Source of the DNA: Spirochaetia bacterium
GTDB lineage: Bacteria; Spirochaetota; UBA4802; UBA5550
Length of the DNA: 37,786 nucleotides
NCBI GenBank assembly: GCA_009885955.1
Contig: VFJS01000116.1
Coordinates: 1-37,786, forward strand
Direction: 5' to 3'
Both the position numbers and the translations under genes were made by a program. Shown here one piece after another: positions 35,057 to 37,786 of the stretch. Numbering within the stretch: position 1 is the stretch's first letter; each line of letters starts with the position of its first letter. Under the pieces are notes generated by a model. It was not told where the DNA came from and did not search any database. It was given only the letters and a program-made list of their open reading frames with translations.

Positions 35057-35081
35057 AAAACGGAGGCCTTGCCTCCGTTTT
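35057..35081. terminator. Bidirectional intrinsic terminator
   Basis: AAAACGGAGGC (35057-35067) and GCCTCCGTTTT (35071-35081) form an 11-bp stem with a 3-nt loop. T-runs follow on both strands, so it can end transcripts of the plus-strand lipoprotein gene and of the minus-strand NYN gene. Confidence 0.8.
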
Positions 35082-35129
35082 ATTATCTAAATTATCCAGA
35101 AATTTATCGTTAGCATCCCAACATTTAAA

Positions 35130-35739
35130 CTATTTCCATTTTATTGGACATATTAATTTAGAAGAATCGTTTAATTTTATTTCATCTGGAAAAATACTTG
35201 TTTGCAAATGTTTTTCTTTTATTCTCATATGCTTATTACAGCAGTTTATTAATTCTTTAGCATCTCTTCCGATAGGGATTATTGACCAAATAGATTTTGA
35301 TGGAAATGTTGAACTCACAATTTTTATCGATGGGATCAGATCGCTATCGCCTGTAATAATTGCAGCGGTATCATATTCATTTCTTACTGCAAGTTCAAAC
35401 AAATGAATTGCTATGTTTACATCTGTCTGTTTTTCTTCATATGTTTGATATACTTTATTGCATAATGGGCATTTTAGGTTTTTTTCTAAATTTTCCATAA
35501 ATTATTTTTATATTATTTAACTCTAATGCTTTTATATATAATTGATGTCGCTTAATTTTTTCTAAATTCCAGGTAGTTAATGCTGTAAAATAATAAATAT
35601 CTTTGATAGTATCATTTCTTGTAATAAATTTTTTTGCAAGATTTGATAAATCCAGCCATTTATACTTATGATATAGTGGATTTGAATCTAAAGAGTGAAA
35701 AAGATTAAAACCGTCAATAAAGAAAACAATACGATTCAT
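35130..35739 (-). pseudogene. NYN/LabA-type nuclease gene split by a frameshift
   Basis: Two adjacent frames together make one NYN-domain protein (PIN-like metal-dependent RNase). The first (35455-35739, 94 residues) starts MNRIVFFIDGFNLF with the metal Asp9. The second (35130-35498, 122 residues) has CPLC, TDVNIAIHLFELA (Asp26) and ITGDSDLIPSI (Asp51, Asp53). The frame breaks after IIYGKFR at a run of seven A (minus strand; plus 35479-35485). With six A the reading would run through to KNLKCPLCNKVYQ and restore the family's Cys segment. This may be a sequencing or assembly error, a true pseudogene, or slippage on the A-run. The gene is preceded by a terminator-like hairpin. Confidence 0.75.
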
Positions 35740-35756
35740 TCAAATGCCTGTACATT

Positions 35757-35784
35757 AAAAACCCCGGAGCACTGGCTGCCGGGG
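35757..35784 (-). terminator. Terminator hairpin between the Phd/PIN genes and the NYN gene
   Basis: On the minus strand CCCCGG (35779-35784) pairs with CCGGGG (35762-35767), loop 11 nt, followed by TTTTT (35757-35761). A second hairpin, GTAAGA/TCTTAC (35789-35807), lies just upstream. The end of the T-tract is only 17 nt from the NYN start at 35739. It could end the Phd/PIN transcript or act as an attenuator for NYN. Confidence 0.65.
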
Positions 35785-35948
35785 GGCCGTAAGACACTAG
35801 ATCTTACAGGGATGATATAAAGAATATCGTAATTTATACTAGCTTTGTCAAATAATTAATATAATTTTATTAAATTTATTTGGCAATTTTTAAAATTATA
35901 AATTTATCTATTTTTATTTTAGCATATAAAATAAAAAAATCCGTAATT

Positions 35949-36353
35949 TTATAATAATCCGAATTTTTCTGCCGCATTAATTAAATCTTCATCCAGGCTC
36001 ATCAATTTTGCCTTTTTTCTATGAGCCAGTTCCAGGTATGCGGCATCATAGGATGTGATATGGTATATCTGCGTAAGGTCAAATAGTTCCTTTGCCCATG
36101 ACATTCCGTTTTCATAATCTATAGTTAAATTCATACTGGAAAATAAATTCATAACAACGGATACATCAGTATACAGTAATTTTTTTCGTTTTATGGAAAT
36201 ATTCAGGACATTTATGGTTTCATGCCACCAGAGAAGGGGGATGAAAATATTTTCTTTTTTTTTAAGACTATTGAAAAATTTTTCAACTTCCCCTGATTTC
36301 CCTTCAGGAAGGAACAGGGCCGAGGAAAAGGAGCAGTCAATGACATAGGCCAT
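35949..36353 (-). CDS. PIN-domain toxin (VapC-like), partner of the Phd antitoxin
   Basis: 134 residues. PIN-fold RNase toxin with acidic active-site residues Asp6 (YVIDCSF), Glu45 (WWHETINV), Asp103 (TSYDAAYLELA) and Asp121 (SLDEDL). Such toxins cleave tRNA or rRNA when their antitoxin is degraded. The start is ambiguous: a GTG at 36356 overlaps the antitoxin TAG, and the ATG at 36353 is 2 bp further; both suit coupled translation. A gap of about 170 AT-rich bp with two hairpins follows. Confidence 0.88.
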   Translation of the reverse strand: MAYVIDCSFSSALFLPEGKSGEVEKFFNSLKKKENIFIPLLWWHETINVLNISIKRKKLLYTDVSVVMNLFSSMNLTIDYENGMSWAKELFDLTQIYHITSYDAAYLELAHRKKAKLMSLDEDLINAAEKFGLL

Positions 36354-36355
36354 CA

Positions 36356-36607
36356 CTATTTTCTGCCGTGGGCGATATATTCTTTTATATTCACCCTGCC
36401 TTTTACGGAATTCCTTAATTTATGGAATTCCTCCATGATTTCAGCTGTATCCATGCCGTCAGAAGGATCCACGTAGGGGACCAGTTTTGCAACGGGCTTG
36501 CCTCTTTTTGTGATAATATATTCATGCCCCTTCTGAACGTTGTCGATGAGCCCGGATAAATGCGTCTTTGCTTCAAAGGAACCGATGGTTGTATGTATTG
36601 TCTTCAT
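36356..36607 (-). CDS. Phd/YefM-family antitoxin
   Basis: 83 residues. The N-terminal Phd fold is recognised by IGSFEAKTHLSGLIDNVQKG followed by HEYIITKRGKPVAKLVPY. The C-terminal part is charged and would bind the PIN toxin encoded directly downstream, with which it overlaps at the stop codon. Phd antitoxins also repress their own promoter; a suitable operator is present just upstream. Confidence 0.9.
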   Translation of the reverse strand: MKTIHTTIGSFEAKTHLSGLIDNVQKGHEYIITKRGKPVAKLVPYVDPSDGMDTAEIMEEFHKLRNSVKGRVNIKEYIAHGRK

Positions 36608-36609
36608 TA

Positions 36610-36642
36610 AACTAGTATAATAAACCAGTTGATTGATGTCAA
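36610..36642 (-). promoter_or_regulatory. Phd antitoxin promoter with overlapping operator; probably leaderless
   Basis: On the minus strand TTGACA (36637-36642), 17 bp, TATACT (36614-36619), and only 6 nt to the ATG (36607), so the transcript would start at or next to the start codon. A 7-bp dyad, AACTAGT (36610-36616) and ACCAGTT (36624-36630), 6 of 7 matching, covers the -10 and is a likely antitoxin operator. Confidence 0.65.
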
Positions 36643-36672
36643 TAAAAAATATTGAAATGCTGCAATGTTCAT

Positions 36673-37068
36673 TTAGTTATAATCCCATAAGCGGAGCCCG
36701 GGTATTTTATTGAAGTGGCTGTCATAGGTCACCAGCACGGACCCTGTTTCCATTGTATTTGCCGCAATCCATACATCATTGATGGGTATGAGGCTGCCGG
36801 CTTTTTTAAGTGTATTGTATATCATACCGAAAATTTCCGAGGTTTCAATTGTTACATCCAGGACTTCTACCCTTGGTTTATTTAAAAATTTACTGAGTAT
36901 ATCTTTGTTCCAGGTCTCCTTTGCTCCACCCGTAAAACCGGTAAAGAGCTCTCCAAGTACGATTGCCGGCATATAAACGATATCTGCTTTTACCAGAGTA
37001 TCTAAAACCTTTTCATCGCCACGGAGATAACTGCTGAAGGCGTTTGTATCTAAAATAATTTTTTTCAT
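36673..37068 (-). CDS. PIN-domain toxin (VapC-like), partner of the ribbon-helix-helix antitoxin
   Basis: 131 residues with PIN active-site residues Asp7 (IILDTNAF), Glu40 (LGELFTGF), Asp98 (INDVWIAANT) and Asp116 (TYDSHF). It is a predicted RNase toxin. ATG 37068 overlaps the antitoxin stop as ATGA, a classic coupling arrangement; an upstream TTG is rejected. The sequence differs strongly from the other PIN toxin in this window. Confidence 0.9.
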   Translation of the reverse strand: MKKIILDTNAFSSYLRGDEKVLDTLVKADIVYMPAIVLGELFTGFTGGAKETWNKDILSKFLNKPRVEVLDVTIETSEIFGMIYNTLKKAGSLIPINDVWIAANTMETGSVLVTYDSHFNKIPGLRLWDYN

Positions 37069-37322
37069 TTCCAATCGGCTTTATGAACGGAATCAAGTCT
37101 TTGTGTTTTAATATTGAATTCCGATTCATCTTTTTGTGACCAGGCACCGAAGAGGTCCATGTATTCTTCCCTGCGGCCCTTATCTTCCTTATTTTTAAAT
37201 CCCAGGGCCTGGCTGAGGAGAAGCTGAATCGTTTTATTCAGGCTTAAACCTGTTTTCCTTGCCTTTTCCCTGATTAATGAATTTAGGGAATCATCAAGGT
37301 TGTGGATTGTTATCGATTTCAT
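37065..37322 (-). CDS. Ribbon-helix-helix antitoxin (VapB/FitA-like)
   Basis: 85 residues. The ribbon-helix-helix part is KSITIHNLDDSLNSLIREKA, then RKTGLSLNKTIQLLLSQAL. The C-terminal part is charged and probably inhibits the downstream toxin. The start has GAGG at a suitable distance. The upstream inverted repeat at 37335-37370 is a likely operator. Confidence 0.88.
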   Translation of the reverse strand: MKSITIHNLDDSLNSLIREKARKTGLSLNKTIQLLLSQALGFKNKEDKGRREEYMDLFGAWSQKDESEFNIKTQRLDSVHKADWK

Positions 37323-37334
37323 TGTAGAACCTCA

Positions 37335-37370
37335 TTTTTGAACTAGAATTGAATTACTATGGTTCAAAAA
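37335..37370. promoter_or_regulatory. Inverted repeat upstream of the ribbon-helix-helix antitoxin
   Basis: TTTTTGAAC (37335-37343) and GTTCAAAAA (37362-37370) form a perfect 9-bp dyad with an 18-bp spacer, 13 bp before the antitoxin start. Spacing of about two helical turns suits binding of two antitoxin dimers. I could not assign -35/-10 boxes with confidence. Confidence 0.55.
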
Positions 37371-37424
37371 TACATAACAATTATATATATTGCAATTTTT
37401 TTTATTTAAACGCAGATTTTTACA

Positions 37425-37715
37425 CTACCAGCCTACGCATAAAAAAGGTTTATATTCTGTACATGCATTATACTCGTAGGTAAGCCATGCTCCGGAACGA
37501 CTGTTTGGATCTCCTGAAATCCCGCCATAATAACCGTCATACTTATTAGCGCAGTTATAATGTAAAGAACCATTTGTTGTTGAATGTGTCCAGTAATTTG
37601 TATCAGTAACTCCAGCTTCATATAAAGATGATAGAAGTGGGTAGCGTAATAAATCAAACCAATTATTAGAGATTAATGGTAAGCGCTCGATAAACCCCAT
37701 CTTCCCATAAGTCAA
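37425..37715 (-). pseudogene. Truncated DUF1566/Lcl_C-like surface-protein remnant
   Basis: A 96-residue open frame ends with a pattern like the DUF1566/Lcl_C domain: ERLPLIS, then LLSSLYEAG, TNYWTHSTT, ending CTEYKPFLCVGW. It lacks the N-terminal half of the domain and any signal peptide. A stop codon (TGA) lies two codons before the TTG with which the frame begins, and there is no good ribosome site. It is therefore probably a gene fragment. Its C-terminal half is rich in Asn, Tyr, Ser, Gly and Asp. Confidence 0.4.
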
Positions 37716-37759
37716 AATTCATGCAATAATCCCTCAAAAATATTTTTTGGAGGGACATG

Positions 37760-37786
37760 ATGAAAACAAACAAGAAATTTAAACGG
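37760..37786 (+). CDS. Start of a plus-strand gene cut by the window edge
   Basis: GGAGGG (37749-37754) is followed by ATGATG (37757/37760), then codons for KTNKKFKR. The ribosome site is strong and the N-terminus basic, as in an exported protein or lipoprotein. Only nine codons are visible, so the product is unknown. Confidence 0.55.

Noticed and set aside
35040-37424. attC-like integron sites between the same-direction cassette genes
   Set aside because: The gaps lack the GTTRRRY and RYYYAAC pair in the right order and spacing, and no integrase is present.
1-37786. CRISPR arrays, tRNA or rRNA genes
   Set aside because: No regularly spaced direct repeats with unique spacers, no tRNA T-arm patterns with cloverleaf, and no rRNA stretches were seen. 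The octamer repeats are short, paired and inverted, not CRISPR-like.

Overview
The window looks like a chromosomal segment of an anaerobic, spirochaete-like Gram-negative bacterium. This is inferred from gene content only; no rRNA or other phylogenetic marker is present. The supporting genes are a DapL-type lysine-pathway aminotransferase, a bactofilin, several lipobox lipoproteins, a CsgG-family protein, a 2-hydroxyacyl-CoA dehydratase-type gene pair and a ferredoxin-nitroreductase fusion. Nearly all genes are closely packed and intact up to about 32.3 kb. The last 5 kb is more AT-rich and looks accessory.

Layout. 1-4.3 kb: a hairpin at the left edge, a secreted DUF4139 protein, pyruvate kinase and a small membrane protein. 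4.3-7.4 kb (minus strand): two 2-hydroxyacyl-CoA dehydratase-type subunits followed by ruvA, divergent from a ferredoxin-nitroreductase at 7.4-8.4 kb. 8.5-12.3 kb: a glycosidase-like lipoprotein, a class III cyclase, a CsgG-like protein and an HU-type DNA-binding protein. 12.8-20.7 kb: a one-directional chemotaxis operon (MCP, cheW, cheW, cheY, ParA-like ATPase, STAS protein, cheA, and an unknown all-helical protein). 20.7-24.7 kb (minus strand): a divergent penicillin-acylase-family protein, dapL and a small lipoprotein. 25.0-30.4 kb: bactofilin, yaaR, holB, ricT, metG and a phosphodiesterase, an order that recalls the yaaR-holB-yaaT...metS-yabD region of Bacillus subtilis. 30.7-32.3 kb (minus strand): parA-parB. 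32.9-34.9 kb: a large lipoprotein with its own promoter and terminator. 35.1-37.7 kb (minus strand): a NYN-domain nuclease gene split by a frameshift, two toxin-antitoxin pairs (Phd/PIN and ribbon-helix-helix/PIN) and a truncated DUF1566-like remnant. A new plus-strand gene starts at the right edge.

The most interesting points are these. (1) The chemotaxis operon carries a ParA-like ATPase and a STAS protein but no CheR, CheB, CheC, CheX or CheZ. Its CheA has an inserted two-repeat segment resembling the GspE/MshE N-terminal (MshEN) fold, which in other proteins binds cyclic di-GMP. (2) Four intergenic inverted repeats have arms that are each three imperfect 8-bp units (NCACNGAG). (3) In the toxin-antitoxin zone, the Phd antitoxin promoter lies so close to its ATG that the mRNA is probably leaderless, with an operator over the -10 box. 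(4) The NYN nuclease frame is broken exactly at a run of seven A residues and is preceded by a terminator-like hairpin.
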